From Allomuricauda sp. NBRC 101325 (GTDB lineage Bacteria; Bacteroidota; Bacteroidia; Flavobacteriales; Flavobacteriaceae): a stretch of DNA of 64,000 nt. How positions within the stretch are numbered: position 1 is the stretch's first letter; each line of letters opens with the position of its first letter. Of this stretch, positions 37,601-46,278 are shown in pieces. The DNA lies in assembly GCF_030268205.1 (NCBI RefSeq), contig NZ_BSQF01000001.1, positions 1,098,649 through 1,162,648 on the forward strand, given 5' to 3'. The notes under the pieces were generated by a model. It did no database searches, had not been told where the DNA came from, and worked only from the letters and a program-made list of their open reading frames with translations. The position numbers and the translations under genes are program-made.

Positions 37601-37755
37601 GCACCGGTATAGTTGGCCGTTACCTGAACCGTAGGAGGGGCAATCTCAGGATATTGTTCTACGGGCAATGTACTCAATCCCAGCACACCCAATATCACGA
37701 TGATAACGGATATTACTGTGGAAAGTACAGGACGATCTATAAATTTTTGGAACAT
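34609..37755 (-). CDS. RND multidrug efflux permease (AcrB/HAE1 type)
   Basis: This 1048-residue inner membrane pump has 12 predicted membrane helices and two large periplasmic loops, the standard AcrB layout (FIDRPVLSTVISVII opening). The proton-relay Asp pair is in helix 4 (GIVVDDAIVVVEAV). It drives outward export of hydrophobic or amphiphilic compounds with the adaptor encoded 32 bp upstream and the channel encoded just downstream. The substrate range is not predictable. Confidence 0.95.
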   Translation of the reverse strand: MFQKFIDRPVLSTVISVIIVILGVLGLSTLPVEQYPEIAPPTVQVTANYTGANAETVLKSVVIPLEEQINGVEGMTYMTSSASNDGAANISVFFELGVDPDIAAVNVQNRVARANSLLPQEVINTGVTTQKAQNSALLFFSIYSENEDYDATFVENYAKINLVPQLQRIKGVGNVNVFGAKDYSMRIWISPDKMAAYNLVPADIQAALREQNTEAATGKIGENADGIFEYVMKYKGRLSEVAEYENIILKTTEDGGFLRLKDVADIELGALNYARKNSGMGKPGVAVGVYQTSGSNSKEIIDQIETILEESRADFPKGFDYVIPFNSKDFLDASIDHVVQTLIEAFILVFIVVFLFLQDFRSTLIPAIAVPVAIVGTFFFLQLFGYSINMLTLFAMILAIGIVVDDAIVVVEAVHAKLEEGADSAKTATKNAMSEISGAIISITLVMSAVFIPVSFIQGSSGVFYQQFGITLAVAILISAVNALTLSPALAALFLKPHDHEKGKKTNLLARFFKAFNVGFTAMTNKYTNTVGNLVKRKWLTLFLLLAFGALAAYLFKSTPTGFIPDEDRGMIFANVSMPPGTTIEKTEETIMKLDSIYESMDIIDVRMSVAGFSILNRVSAGSYAFSIMKLKDWSERGADSLSVNATMQKLYATTAGFNDAQIIYFTPPSIQGFGTSSGFEVQLQSKTGEDWNSINDIKNQFLGALNARPEIQYAISQFDPGFPQYNLDIDMEKVKMAGLSATDIFNALQGYYGGIYATDFNKFGKQYRVMIQAKPEDRANEKSLNHIFVRNADGESVAVSQFVDLERIYGPEVVSRFNLLSSVSITGVPNAGYSTGDAITAIEEVAAQVLPNSYTYDYSGLTREESNSGAQTIIIFILSLVFVYFLLSAQYESYILPLAILLSLPFGIAGAILFINFAGLENNIYFQIALIMLIGLLAKNAILIVEFALQRRKAGLSLFDAAAYGARARLRPILMTSFAFIFGLLPLALSSGIGAIGNRSIGVSAVGGMLVGTILGVFIIPVLFVVFQALQEKITGKPEEIQHANNA

Positions 37756-37787
37756 ATATAATTTGTTCTAAGTATGATTGATTGCAA

Positions 37788-38864
37788 TTATTTTTTCACG
37801 GGATTGATGGCTTGACCATCTTTTAATTTGGAAACCCCTTCAGTAACAATGGTACTGCCTGCTTCCAAACCTTCATTCACGATAAATTCCTTATTGGTTT
37901 GCGCAGTAATTTTTAATGGAACAGAAGCCACTGTGTTGTCTTGATTGAGCACATAGACCAATTTGGTCCCTTGTCTGTCAATGGTTGCGAACTGAGGAAT
38001 CACAAAGGTATCCTTGAAAGTTGATGGAATTTTAATGGTTCCGGTACTTCCTGAGCTTAACAACAACTGTGGGTTGTCAAAATCGGCTCTTAGGGTCACA
38101 CTTCCTGTGGTCGGGTTGATGATGTTGTTTACCATTGCAATTTTCCCTTTTTCAGGATAGGTTTCACCATTGATCATGACCAACTCCACTTCTGGAGCAT
38201 TTTCTGAAGAAGCCGCTACACCGTTATTGGTAATTTCACTTTTCATCTGCATCAATTCCTTTTCAGTCATGGAGAAGTAGGCACGTATACCACTGATGTC
38301 AGAAACTACGGTTAATGGTTGAGCCATAGTACTGCTTACCAAGGCCCCTACCTTAAATGGAATTGCACCTATATATCCATTTACTGGACTGGTAATGTTG
38401 GAGTAACCGATATTGGCGGCAATACTGCTGTAATTGCTTTTGGCTTGTGCCAATTGCGCTTTGGCAGTTTCCAATTGTACTTCACTGATGATTTCCTTTT
38501 CTACCAAAGGAATCAACTTGTTAACCTCTACCTGTGCCACATTTACGGCCGCTTTGGCCGCTTCGGCATCTTGGGAAAGGGTCTGTGTTTCCAATTTGAA
38601 AAGTAATTGGCCTTTTTTTACTTGTTGGCCTTCTTCCACATAGATGTTTTGCACAAATCCAGAAACTTTGGGCCAGATTTCAACATTCTGGATTCCCTCA
38701 ATATTTGTGGAATAGGAATTGTATATAGAGATATCCTGTTTTTTAAGCTGGGTTACCTCTAGGGAAGGAGCTTGTTGAGCAGCGGCTTGTTGCTGATTTT
38801 TACCTCCACAGGAAAGGAACAAAAGTGTACCAGCTACTACTAAGGTTGATGTGATTGTTTTCAT
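37788..38864 (-). CDS. RND efflux periplasmic adaptor (membrane fusion lipoprotein)
   Basis: This 358-residue adaptor has a lipoprotein signal (VVAGTLLFLSCGG), the biotinyl-lipoyl-like segment (VSGFVQNIYVEEGQQVKKG), an alpha-hairpin (residues about 95-150), the second lipoyl half (ITSPVNGYIG) and beta-barrel parts. The ATG at 38864 is chosen because the signal peptide starts there. An in-frame ATG at 38912 overlaps the regulator stop by 8 bp and would give a basic 16-residue extension; coupling through that site is possible. Confidence 0.9.
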   Translation of the reverse strand: MKTITSTLVVAGTLLFLSCGGKNQQQAAAQQAPSLEVTQLKKQDISIYNSYSTNIEGIQNVEIWPKVSGFVQNIYVEEGQQVKKGQLLFKLETQTLSQDAEAAKAAVNVAQVEVNKLIPLVEKEIISEVQLETAKAQLAQAKSNYSSIAANIGYSNITSPVNGYIGAIPFKVGALVSSTMAQPLTVVSDISGIRAYFSMTEKELMQMKSEITNNGVAASSENAPEVELVMINGETYPEKGKIAMVNNIINPTTGSVTLRADFDNPQLLLSSGSTGTIKIPSTFKDTFVIPQFATIDRQGTKLVYVLNQDNTVASVPLKITAQTNKEFIVNEGLEAGSTIVTEGVSKLKDGQAINPVKK

Positions 38865-38904
38865 GTACGAACTTACTTTGTTGCGTTTTTGGTTGTTGGA
38901 GTGA

Positions 38905-39384
38905 TTACTCATTTAAAATTGACTCTAATTTCTTGACTGATTTTTTTAGAATTTCCTCGGTCTCGTTCACATAGTCCAGATATACTTGGGTTCTTTCTTG
39001 ACCCTCTTCGTATTTTTTTGGACAGTATTGTTTGTGATAATCCTTTACGAGTGTGATAATGTGTTTTTCGGTTTCTACCTTTTTCAGGCTTTCTTGAAGT
39101 TTTGAAAGAAAAAACGTTTTCTTCTTGGCGGTGGTAAAATATCTTTTGCGATCACCGTGTTTGGTAAAATAGGATACAATGTCCATGTTCACCAAAAGGT
39201 TCAAAGAGGTGGAAATGGAACTTTTACTGGCGCCCAGTCTGTCCAAGCAACCATCAAAAGTTAATCCGTCTTTGTCCGTTAAGATCAATATCGCGTAGAT
39301 ACGGGCTGCCAAAGGAGGTAGATTGTGCTCTTCCTCTAAATGCAGTCCCAATGTTTCAATTATTTCTTCCTTCGATTTTTCCAT
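38905..39384 (-). CDS. GbsR/MarR-family regulator, first gene of the efflux operon
   Basis: The protein has 159 residues and a winged-helix domain of the GbsR type: LPPLAARIYAILILTD, FDGCLDRLGASKSSISTSL (recognition helix) and a wing with KHGDRKRYF. The C-terminal half is a long helix with likely dimer contacts. It is the first gene of the adaptor-permease-channel-TetR operon, and a palindrome inside its own promoter (39418-39435) is a plausible autoregulatory site. It likely represses the pump. Confidence 0.9.
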   Translation of the reverse strand: MEKSKEEIIETLGLHLEEEHNLPPLAARIYAILILTDKDGLTFDGCLDRLGASKSSISTSLNLLVNMDIVSYFTKHGDRKRYFTTAKKKTFFLSKLQESLKKVETEKHIITLVKDYHKQYCPKKYEEGQERTQVYLDYVNETEEILKKSVKKLESILNE

Positions 39385-39403
39385 AAGATGGATTTTGAAG
39401 GTG

Positions 39404-39435
39404 CAAATTTATGATTGGTTCGGAACAAACCGAAC
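39404..39435 (-). promoter_or_regulatory. Efflux operon promoter with inverted-repeat operator
   Basis: On the minus strand a perfect minus-7 box TAAATTTG (39404-39411) lies 19 bp upstream of the regulator ATG. Six bases upstream of it is GTTCGG-AACAAA-CCGAAC (39418-39435), 6-bp arms with a 6-bp spacer. A dimeric repressor bound there would cover the spacer of the promoter. The likely binder is the GbsR/MarR or the TetR protein of the operon. Confidence 0.6.
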
Positions 39436-39480
39436 TAAAAGAACTTAAATGTTTGTTAAATAAAATTTAAGGAGGTAGAA

Positions 39481-39879
39481 TTAGTCCTTTAAGAGTATCC
39501 CTTCCTTTTCTATAATGGGGATATTGGTCAGGTCTTTTTCGGTAATGGTGTGTTTTGGAAATAGAAACCTTTTTTCGAATAGTTTGTTTTCGGCAAAAAA
39601 GGTAACAAAGAATTCATTGTTCAATTCCAATACATCTTCTTGTAGCAATTCCACTTTACGATACGACTTTGGTTCAATGCTGCCAATCCCATGTCGCATG
39701 GTCGAAGTTTTTGTTTCCCCATCAAAACCTTTGGAAACAACAATGGCCATTTCAATGGCATCAGTTCTGTTATTGATGAGGTAGGCATTCCAATCTTTGG
39801 AAAGAAATTCATCGTTCCACTCACGAATTATCGCAATGTGCACATCCTTGGCAACGGGAATTTCAATATCCTTTTTCAT
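39481..39879 (-). CDS. Conserved protein of unknown function downstream of pheS
   Basis: I recognise this only as a conserved flavobacterial companion of pheS. It has 132 residues, is soluble, and has no signal peptide. It opens MKKDIEIPVAKDVHIA and contains several beta-strand-like segments (WNAYLINNRTDAIEMAIVVS, NEFFVTFFAENKLF). It starts 6 bp after pheS stops, so it is co-transcribed with it. Homologues are sometimes mislabelled as a PheRS subunit because of this neighbour. No catalytic motif is visible. Confidence 0.75.
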   Translation of the reverse strand: MKKDIEIPVAKDVHIAIIREWNDEFLSKDWNAYLINNRTDAIEMAIVVSKGFDGETKTSTMRHGIGSIEPKSYRKVELLQEDVLELNNEFFVTFFAENKLFEKRFLFPKHTITEKDLTNIPIIEKEGILLKD

Positions 39880-39885
39880 GATAAA

Positions 39886-40905
39886 CTATAAAGCACTTTT
39901 AAACTGCTCAAGGAAACGAACATCATTTTCGCTCAACAAACGAATGTCAGAAATTTGGTGTAGTAACAAAGCAATACGATCTATTCCCATTCCAAAGGCA
40001 AACCCAGAATAGACTTCGGGATCAATACCACAATTTTTAAGCACGTTTGGATCAACCATTCCACAGCCCATAATTTCCAACCAACCAGTTCCTTTGGTCA
40101 TGCGGTAATCGGTCTCGGTTTCCAATCCCCAGAACACATCAACTTCGGCACTAGGCTCCGTAAACGGGAAATAAGAGGGGCGTAACCTGATTTTGGATTT
40201 ACCGAACATTTCTGAAGTGAAATATTGCAAAGTTTGTTTCAAATCTGCGAACGAAACGTTTTTGTCCACATACAAACCTTCCACTTGGTGGAAAAAGCAG
40301 TGCGAACGGGCAGAAATGGCCTCGTTTCTATATACCCTACCCGGGGAAATGGTTCGGATAGGCGGTTTGTTCGCTTCCATATATCGAACCTGTACCGATG
40401 AGGTGTGGGTGCGCAACAAAATATCGGGATCGGTCTGGATAAAGAAAGTATCCTGCATATCGCGTGCAGGGTGGTATTCTGGAAGGTTCAAGGCCGTAAA
40501 GTTGTGCCAATCGTCCTCTATTTCAGGTCCTTCGGATACATTAAAACCTATCCTTGAAAAAATATCGATAATCTGATTTTTTACAATGGATATCGGGTGT
40601 CTGGAACCCACTTTAATAGGTTCACCTGGACGCGTAAGATCACCATATTTACCAGCTGCCTCCGATTGGTTTTCCAATGCTTCCTTAAGTGCATTTACCT
40701 TATCGGTTGCTGTGTTTTTTAGCTGGTTGATTACTTGACCGAATTCCTTTTTCTGCTCGTTGGGCACATTTTTGAACTCGGCAAAGAAACTGTTCAAAAG
40801 TCCTTTCTTGCCCAGATATTTAATTCGGAAAGCTTCAATTTCGTCTTTTGAGGTTGAAGTAAACTGTTCTACTTCAGCAATGTGTTCCTTTATGGTATCT
40901 ATCAT
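39886..40905 (-). CDS. pheS: Phenylalanine--tRNA ligase alpha subunit
   Basis: This 339-residue catalytic subunit of the alpha2-beta2 class II synthetase charges tRNA-Phe. An N-terminal coiled coil (about 1-90) precedes the aminoacylation domain, with motif 2 in the [11 protein letters not shown] and CFFHQVEG segments and motif 3 in [14 protein letters not shown]. pheT is not in the window, as is common in this phylum where the subunits are unlinked. The ATG at 40905 is taken; another ATG two codons upstream cannot be excluded. A minus-7 box lies 23 bp upstream. Confidence 0.94.
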   Translation of the reverse strand: MIDTIKEHIAEVEQFTSTSKDEIEAFRIKYLGKKGLLNSFFAEFKNVPNEQKKEFGQVINQLKNTATDKVNALKEALENQSEAAGKYGDLTRPGEPIKVGSRHPISIVKNQIIDIFSRIGFNVSEGPEIEDDWHNFTALNLPEYHPARDMQDTFFIQTDPDILLRTHTSSVQVRYMEANKPPIRTISPGRVYRNEAISARSHCFFHQVEGLYVDKNVSFADLKQTLQYFTSEMFGKSKIRLRPSYFPFTEPSAEVDVFWGLETETDYRMTKGTGWLEIMGCGMVDPNVLKNCGIDPEVYSGFAFGMGIDRIALLLHQISDIRLLSENDVRFLEQFKSAL

Positions 40906-40927
40906 GGTCATCCACAGTATTGGGCGA

Positions 40928-40935
40928 CAAATTTA
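40928..40935 (-). promoter_or_regulatory. Minus-7 box upstream of pheS
   Basis: TAAATTTG on the minus strand is a full match to TAnnTTTG. A TTG lies 24 bp further upstream, longer than usual. Confidence 0.5.
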
Positions 40936-41013
40936 GGAAATTACCCTTGAATACCTAACCAATTGGCGCAGGTAGTTTATTGCGTATGGCTTTTTAAGGG
41001 GCATTAAAAAGAA

Positions 41014-41037
41014 AAGGCCGATGTTTTCATCGGCCTT
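41014..41037 (-). terminator. Terminator after carbonic anhydrase
   Basis: AAGGCCGATG, loop AAAA (minus strand), CATCGGCCTT followed by TTCTTTTT on the minus strand, about 30 bp after the carbonic anhydrase stop. It closes the long minus-strand block that starts upstream. Confidence 0.85.
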
Positions 41038-41064
41038 CATATATGAAATAAGAGATTTTATGAT

Positions 41065-41691
41065 TTAAATGTAGGTCACTTTACCGTCTGAGATGTCATA
41101 CATGGCGCCTACAATGACAATTTCACCTTTTTCTTCCATTTCTTTTAAAATCACACTTTGACTACGGATGTTTTCCAAGGCCATTTCTACATTTTTGACC
41201 GCTACTGCATCTACAAAATCCGAATTTTGGGAGTTTCGCAAATCCTCATCTTTGGGCTCTTTTACCGCAAAAACGGCAGGTTCAATTTTATTGATCAAAG
41301 CGGTAAGGTTCCCCATTCGGGCATGATCGCAGGCACCTTTAACGGCTCCGCAGCTGGTGTGTCCCAATACCACAATTGCTTTTGTTCCGGCCAATTTGCA
41401 GGCAAATTCCATGCTTCCCAAAATATCTTGGTTAATAAAGTTTCCGGCGATTCTAACGCTAAAAATATCACCTAGACCTTGGTCAAAAACCAATTCGGCA
41501 GATACTCTTGAGTCGATACAACTAAGAATGGTCGCAAATGGAAATTGACCGTCCTTGGTGTCGTTAACCTGCTCCAATAGGTTTCTGTTTGCTTTTAAAT
41601 TTTGTTGAAAACGCTCATTTCCTTCCTTCAAAAACTGTAGCGCTTTTTCGGGCGTCATGGTCGACTGCGTTTCTTTGGTATGTGCTTTCAT
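41065..41691 (-). CDS. Beta-class carbonic anhydrase
   Basis: This 208-residue enzyme interconverts CO2 and bicarbonate. The zinc ligands are C58, H111 and C114 (SCIDSRV and GHTSCGAV), and the Asp60/Arg62 dyad of the beta class is present. There is no signal peptide, so it acts in the cytoplasm. It starts 9 bp after the SulP transporter stop, forming a transporter-enzyme pair for inorganic carbon. Confidence 0.95.
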   Translation of the reverse strand: MKAHTKETQSTMTPEKALQFLKEGNERFQQNLKANRNLLEQVNDTKDGQFPFATILSCIDSRVSAELVFDQGLGDIFSVRIAGNFINQDILGSMEFACKLAGTKAIVVLGHTSCGAVKGACDHARMGNLTALINKIEPAVFAVKEPKDEDLRNSQNSDFVDAVAVKNVEMALENIRSQSVILKEMEEKGEIVIVGAMYDISDGKVTYI

Positions 41692-41700
41692 ATCTTAAGT

Positions 41701-43287
41701 TTATGCCGATTTCTTTTTCGGTCTCAGATTAAAGAATTCAATATAACTTTCAGGATTTTCCACTTCACCTCTTTCGGAGATAAGCAGAATATCGATATTC
41801 CTGTTTTTCGCTTTGCTGGAAAAGTCTTCGAGAATTTCCACAATATCGTTATCGAGATACTTGGTTTTTCTAACATCCAAAGTTAGATAAGAATTTTCGG
41901 GAAGACTATCCAATTCTTTTAAAATAGCGCCTTTGTTAAAAAAGGTCACCTCTTCGGCAAGGGTCATTTTTATATTATGGGCTCCATTGCCTTGATCCTC
42001 AATATGTAAAAAGTGGGAGTTTTGATAGCTTTTGAACAAAACCACAAAGATGCCGACCAAAAGTCCCAAACTTATACCTACCAATAGATCTGTGAACACA
42101 ATGCCCACAACGGTAACTATAAACGGCACAAATTGCTTCCAGCCTGCTTGGTACATAGTCTTAAACAAGCTGGGTTTTGCTAATTTATAACCTACCACAA
42201 ATAGGATTGCGGCCAAAACCGATAAAGGAATTTTGTTTAATAAAGTTGGAATCAAAATCACCGAAATCAAAAGAAAGAACCCGTGAATAATTGCCGCTAA
42301 TTTTGTTTTACCCCCAGATTGAATATTTGCCGAACTACGAACAATAACCTGGGTTACGGGCAAACCTCCAACGAGTCCTGCCAATGTGTTGCCAACACCC
42401 TGAGCCATTAATTCTCGGTTGGTTGGTGTGGTTCTTTTCATTGGGTCCAGTTTATCCGTGGCTTCTACACAAAGTAAGGTTTCCAAACTGGCTACCAAAG
42501 CAATGGTAAATGCAGTGATCCAGACCTGCATGTTAGTTATTGCTGAAAAATTTGGGAAGCTGAAAAATCCCAAAAAGGACTCAAAACTGTCCGGCACGGG
42601 AACTTTAACCAAATGTTCATTGGAGATGCCCAGCGTATCATGATCTTGAGTGAATACGTAGTAGACTATTCCAATAACCACAGCAACAAGAGGTCCTTGA
42701 ACTAGTTCAAATATTTTTGATTTTTTAGATAGAATGGTGCTCCACAATATTAAAATTGCCAAAGCGATAATAGCAATGAGCGTGGCCCCTGGACTAATAA
42801 AATTGATGGTGTTGATAATTTCACTTAAAGTGTTTTGACCGTCAACCTGAAAAAAGGCCCAGTCGCCTTCTGGATCGGAGTCGTACCCAAAAAAGTGGGG
42901 TATTTGTTTTAAAATAATGATGATTCCAATCCCGGTTAGCATTCCTTTGATTACCGATGATGGGAAGTAATAGGCAATAATTCCTGCTCTGAGAATCCCA
43001 AAAATAAATTGAATAATTCCTCCGAGTACCACGGCAACCAAAAAGTTTTCATAACCTCCCAAAGTACCGATTGCAGTTAGCACAATGGCTGCCAAACCGG
43101 CTGCAGGGCCACTTACACCAATTTGGGAACCACTTAATGCGCCGACCACGATACCTCCGATGATACCAGCAATCAAACCGGAAAAGAGGGGCGCTCCACT
43201 TGCCAAGGCAATACCCAAACAAAGGGGTAAAGCCACAAAAAACACCACTATACTGGCGGGCAGATCATTCTTTAAATACTTGAACAT
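41701..43287 (-). CDS. SulP-family anion transporter (bicarbonate candidate)
   Basis: This 528-residue inner membrane protein has about 10-14 hydrophobic segments and a C-terminal STAS domain (about residues 430-520, KTKYLDNDIVEILED). The SulP opening is clear (DLPASIVVFFVALPLCLGIA) as is the QIGVSGPAAG segment. SulP proteins carry sulfate, bicarbonate or other anions; the adjacent carbonic anhydrase points to bicarbonate, as in BicA-like systems. It follows a small membrane protein by 77 bp. Confidence 0.9.
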   Translation of the reverse strand: MFKYLKNDLPASIVVFFVALPLCLGIALASGAPLFSGLIAGIIGGIVVGALSGSQIGVSGPAAGLAAIVLTAIGTLGGYENFLVAVVLGGIIQFIFGILRAGIIAYYFPSSVIKGMLTGIGIIIILKQIPHFFGYDSDPEGDWAFFQVDGQNTLSEIINTINFISPGATLIAIIALAILILWSTILSKKSKIFELVQGPLVAVVIGIVYYVFTQDHDTLGISNEHLVKVPVPDSFESFLGFFSFPNFSAITNMQVWITAFTIALVASLETLLCVEATDKLDPMKRTTPTNRELMAQGVGNTLAGLVGGLPVTQVIVRSSANIQSGGKTKLAAIIHGFFLLISVILIPTLLNKIPLSVLAAILFVVGYKLAKPSLFKTMYQAGWKQFVPFIVTVVGIVFTDLLVGISLGLLVGIFVVLFKSYQNSHFLHIEDQGNGAHNIKMTLAEEVTFFNKGAILKELDSLPENSYLTLDVRKTKYLDNDIVEILEDFSSKAKNRNIDILLISERGEVENPESYIEFFNLRPKKKSA

Positions 43288-43364
43288 AATATTAGGTGTG
43301 TTTGTCTTTTGGTCGTTATTGGTTAGGCCTAAAGACGATTAGTAATTGATGATGAAAAATGAGG

Positions 43365-43679
43365 TTACACCAATTGTCTGGGAGGAGGATCTAATATTTC
43401 TAAAGTATAATCGGTAATGGGCAATAAGTACCCAGAGTAGGTAATTTGTAAATTTTGTTTAATGAATTCGTGGTGCAATTCTGAATAGAACTTGATGTAG
43501 GTTGCAGTTTCATCAAACTTTTTCATCATTTCCTCCATAGAACTGCTTTCTTCTTCCTCGCCAGAAGTAAGCATTATGGTCTTGCCCAAATCTTGATCCA
43601 ACAATGGAATAAGAGGTGTTACCAATAGGGAACCTACCAGTATAATGGCAAAAACAGGAATGATCAGTTTGTTCAGCAC
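43365..43679 (-). CDS. Small membrane-anchored protein of unknown function
   Basis: I do not recognise this 104-residue protein. It begins with a hydrophobic segment (LIIPVFAIILVGSLLV) that could be an anchor or uncleaved signal, followed by a Glu/Ser-rich stretch (GEEEESSSMEEMM) and a C-terminal DPPPRQLV. The start is GTG at 43679; no ATG is available in frame at a sensible position. It lies between batE and the SulP transporter on the same strand, so it may belong with either. The coding call rests on composition, the hydrophobic start and conserved spacing. Confidence 0.65.
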   Translation of the reverse strand: MLNKLIIPVFAIILVGSLLVTPLIPLLDQDLGKTIMLTSGEEEESSSMEEMMKKFDETATYIKFYSELHHEFIKQNLQITYSGYLLPITDYTLEILDPPPRQLV

Positions 43680-43735
43680 ATTAACACATTTGTAGTAAAA
43701 TTAAAATCTTAGGCAGAAAATAGTGTTAAAAAATG

Positions 43736-44500
43736 TTAAAAATCTTTCAAGGCCTTAATACTGTCCTCCAATAACCATCCTGTTTGGCCATCTACGATCC
43801 TAATTTTTTTATAGCCGTCCAATTCATCCAAAATGTTGACCTTGGTGCCTTCATGCAGCGTGAAAATAACCTCACTATTGGAGTTCGGCTCAGCATTTAC
43901 GTTGATTTCTTTATTGAAAACTATGGCAGGATTGTTCTTTTTCTGTTGATCGTGCTGAAGATAGCCCATCAAAACACAGAAAATGGCAAGTCCCAAAGAG
44001 AAGAAACTCGCAATAAAGGCAATTCTTTTTTGATTGGCCATTCGAATGAAATAATAGGCCAAATAAATAAGTACGAACAAAATTGAAAATATCACAGTGA
44101 GATAAGCCCATCCGTTGCAACTAAACCAGTTGATGACCTTATTGTAAACCTGTGACATTTCCGTTTGGGGCATTTCTTCTATGGCATCCAATCGCATGTT
44201 TTGGGCAAACTGCAAATTGTTTTTTATTTCGGTATCGTTTGGAGAAAGCAACAAAGCCTTTTCGTAATAATAGATACTTGGGCCAATGGCGTTGAGCTTA
44301 TAGTAGCAATTGCCCATATTAAAATAAAGGGAAGCAGAATGATTGCCGCTCTCCAGAATCTGCTCGTAATTTTCAATGGCCTTCGAAAACTCCCCGTTGT
44401 TATAGAATTCGGTGGCCTGTTTAAATAGGGCACTGTTCTGTGCGGAAAGCACGGACAAGGAGAATAGCGCGATGAAAACTAAATACTTTTTTATACTCAT
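43736..44500 (-). CDS. batE: BatE-type TPR and SH3 membrane protein
   Basis: This 254-residue protein is the last gene of the Bat operon. It has a signal peptide (YLVFIALFSLSVLSAQ), two or three tetratricopeptide units (FYNNGEFSKAIENYEQIL, SLYFNMGNCYYKLN), two membrane segments near 130-175, and a C-terminal bacterial SH3 domain (VNAEPNSNSEVIFTLHEGT). It overlaps batD by the ATGA arrangement. Bat proteins were named for aerotolerance in Bacteroides; the molecular role is unknown. Confidence 0.88.
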   Translation of the reverse strand: MSIKKYLVFIALFSLSVLSAQNSALFKQATEFYNNGEFSKAIENYEQILESGNHSASLYFNMGNCYYKLNAIGPSIYYYEKALLLSPNDTEIKNNLQFAQNMRLDAIEEMPQTEMSQVYNKVINWFSCNGWAYLTVIFSILFVLIYLAYYFIRMANQKRIAFIASFFSLGLAIFCVLMGYLQHDQQKKNNPAIVFNKEINVNAEPNSNSEVIFTLHEGTKVNILDELDGYKKIRIVDGQTGWLLEDSIKALKDF

Positions 44501-46278
44501 AATTGCTTGTCCAATTTAGAGATTACGTCGCTTGCCTTTTCGTAGTCGTTCTGCATTTGTACATTCGAAAATGGACTGTAACGGGCCATTTCACAACTGG
44601 TCAACAAGGCAATAAATCCTTGAATATCGTCGGCCTCAACTTGCTTAGCCGTTAAGGTTTCAGTTATTTTTTCTTTACTGAACTCTGAGGTTTCTATATG
44701 CAATTTGGCCTTTAAATAATTGTGCAATCCTTTTTCCAAGGCCACATAAAACGCTTCTTTGTTACCCAGTTCTTTTTTGGCTGTGGAAAGGTATTTTCTT
44801 GCCAATTTATTGGCTTGTTTAATTCGGTTTCCTACCACATCGCTGGCAATGGCCTCTCTCTTTTTAAATGAGAAGATGGCGATGGGAATCAATAAAAGAG
44901 GTAAGAAAACAAGCAGATAAAAACTTCTGGAACCCAAGAAGCAAGTTTCGTTCATTGAGGTAAGGTTTGCATCCAATTTAATGAATTGGAATTGATCTCC
45001 AGTCGGCACCACCATCTGTTTGTTTGCCGATGGAGCATCTTCATTTACGGTACTTCCGGTTGGGCCTTCCAAAACCTCAATATTGATTTCGTCCGAAGTC
45101 AATGTTTCGTATTTGCCCGTGTCTGGATTAAAATAACTGAATGAAACGCTTGGAATGGGATATTTACCACGGAAAGCAGGTACAATGGTATAATTGTCCG
45201 AAACCTTTCCCTCCATCCCTGTGCTATAGGTTTGAATTGTCTCATCGTGTTCTGGATCGTATACCTCCAAGGCGCTTGGTAGTACCGGTTCTGGAAGTTG
45301 AAACAATTTTAGGTTTCCTTTTCCAGAAACTTCCACTTTTGCCTGCAGCGATTCAGAAGCATTCAATTGTGTTTTTGTCGTGGTCACCGAGAAATCAAAG
45401 TCCCCAACAGCTCCACTAAAGTTGCTTGGTTTGCCAGCTTCAGGTAAAGCTTTCACATTTAGGGTTCTTTTTCCTGCGGAAACTGTTTTGCTGGTTTGGG
45501 TGTAGATTCGACCTCCAAAAAAGTCCCTTCTATTCGTGGGTACGTCCACAAAAATTTCCAAAGAAAGCGGTTCAATATCCAATTGACCTGATTTTTGAGG
45601 ATATAAAACCACGCGCTTTAATACCACAAAACGATAAGGTTTTCCTTCAAAAGTTCCATTTTGGGCCGTGTGCTTGGTCACTGGAATATCCTGGCTCCAA
45701 AAGTTGTTGTAAGTGGGATTATCCAACGGACGGTAATTCGTCACACTAATGTTTGGACTCACATAGAGTTTGTAAACCACGGTTACAGCTTCATTCAAAT
45801 AAGGATTCCCTTTGGAAACCTCTGCAACCAAATGCAAACTTTCATCCGCTACATCGTCCACCGTTTTTTGATCACTTGGTTTGTCCACAGCAGCGGTAAC
45901 TTCTACCTTTTTTGGCAAAGTCTTATAGGTTTGACCATCTATTTCGATAGTGGCTTGTTCTATATTGAATTCACCTCTGGCGGTAGGCACCAATATATAG
46001 GTGTAGGTTTTGGAAAAAGAGCGTTTACCATTGATCCAAGATGAACTTATGGATTGTGATGGTCCCATGACCACTTTAAATCCATTGAATGCTGGAGGGC
46101 TAAAATTGTCCCCATCCTTGTTCATGGTAAAATCCACTCGAAGCCTTTCGTTGAGTCCCAGTTTTTCTTTGCTGAGGTTCATAGTGAACTCAATTCCTTC
46201 CTCTTGCGCATACGAAAAGTTCGTAGCGAATAGCAAAAAGCTAAGAAAAAGTAATATGTTGCCCCTTAAGATTTGCAT
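44497..46278 (-). CDS. batD: BatD
   Basis: This 593-residue protein has a signal peptide (NILLFLSFLLFATNFSYA), a long periplasmic beta-rich region (BatD/DUF) with repeated strand patterns, and one membrane helix near residue 465 (FYLLVFLPLLLIPIAIFSF) followed by a helical cytoplasmic tail. Its ATG at 46278 overlaps the batC stop by one base (TAATG), and its stop overlaps batE. The two codons before the ATG would start with TTG and are not needed. Confidence 0.9.
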   Translation of the reverse strand: MQILRGNILLFLSFLLFATNFSYAQEEGIEFTMNLSKEKLGLNERLRVDFTMNKDGDNFSPPAFNGFKVVMGPSQSISSSWINGKRSFSKTYTYILVPTARGEFNIEQATIEIDGQTYKTLPKKVEVTAAVDKPSDQKTVDDVADESLHLVAEVSKGNPYLNEAVTVVYKLYVSPNISVTNYRPLDNPTYNNFWSQDIPVTKHTAQNGTFEGKPYRFVVLKRVVLYPQKSGQLDIEPLSLEIFVDVPTNRRDFFGGRIYTQTSKTVSAGKRTLNVKALPEAGKPSNFSGAVGDFDFSVTTTKTQLNASESLQAKVEVSGKGNLKLFQLPEPVLPSALEVYDPEHDETIQTYSTGMEGKVSDNYTIVPAFRGKYPIPSVSFSYFNPDTGKYETLTSDEINIEVLEGPTGSTVNEDAPSANKQMVVPTGDQFQFIKLDANLTSMNETCFLGSRSFYLLVFLPLLLIPIAIFSFKKREAIASDVVGNRIKQANKLARKYLSTAKKELGNKEAFYVALEKGLHNYLKAKLHIETSEFSKEKITETLTAKQVEADDIQGFIALLTSCEMARYSPFSNVQMQNDYEKASDVISKLDKQL

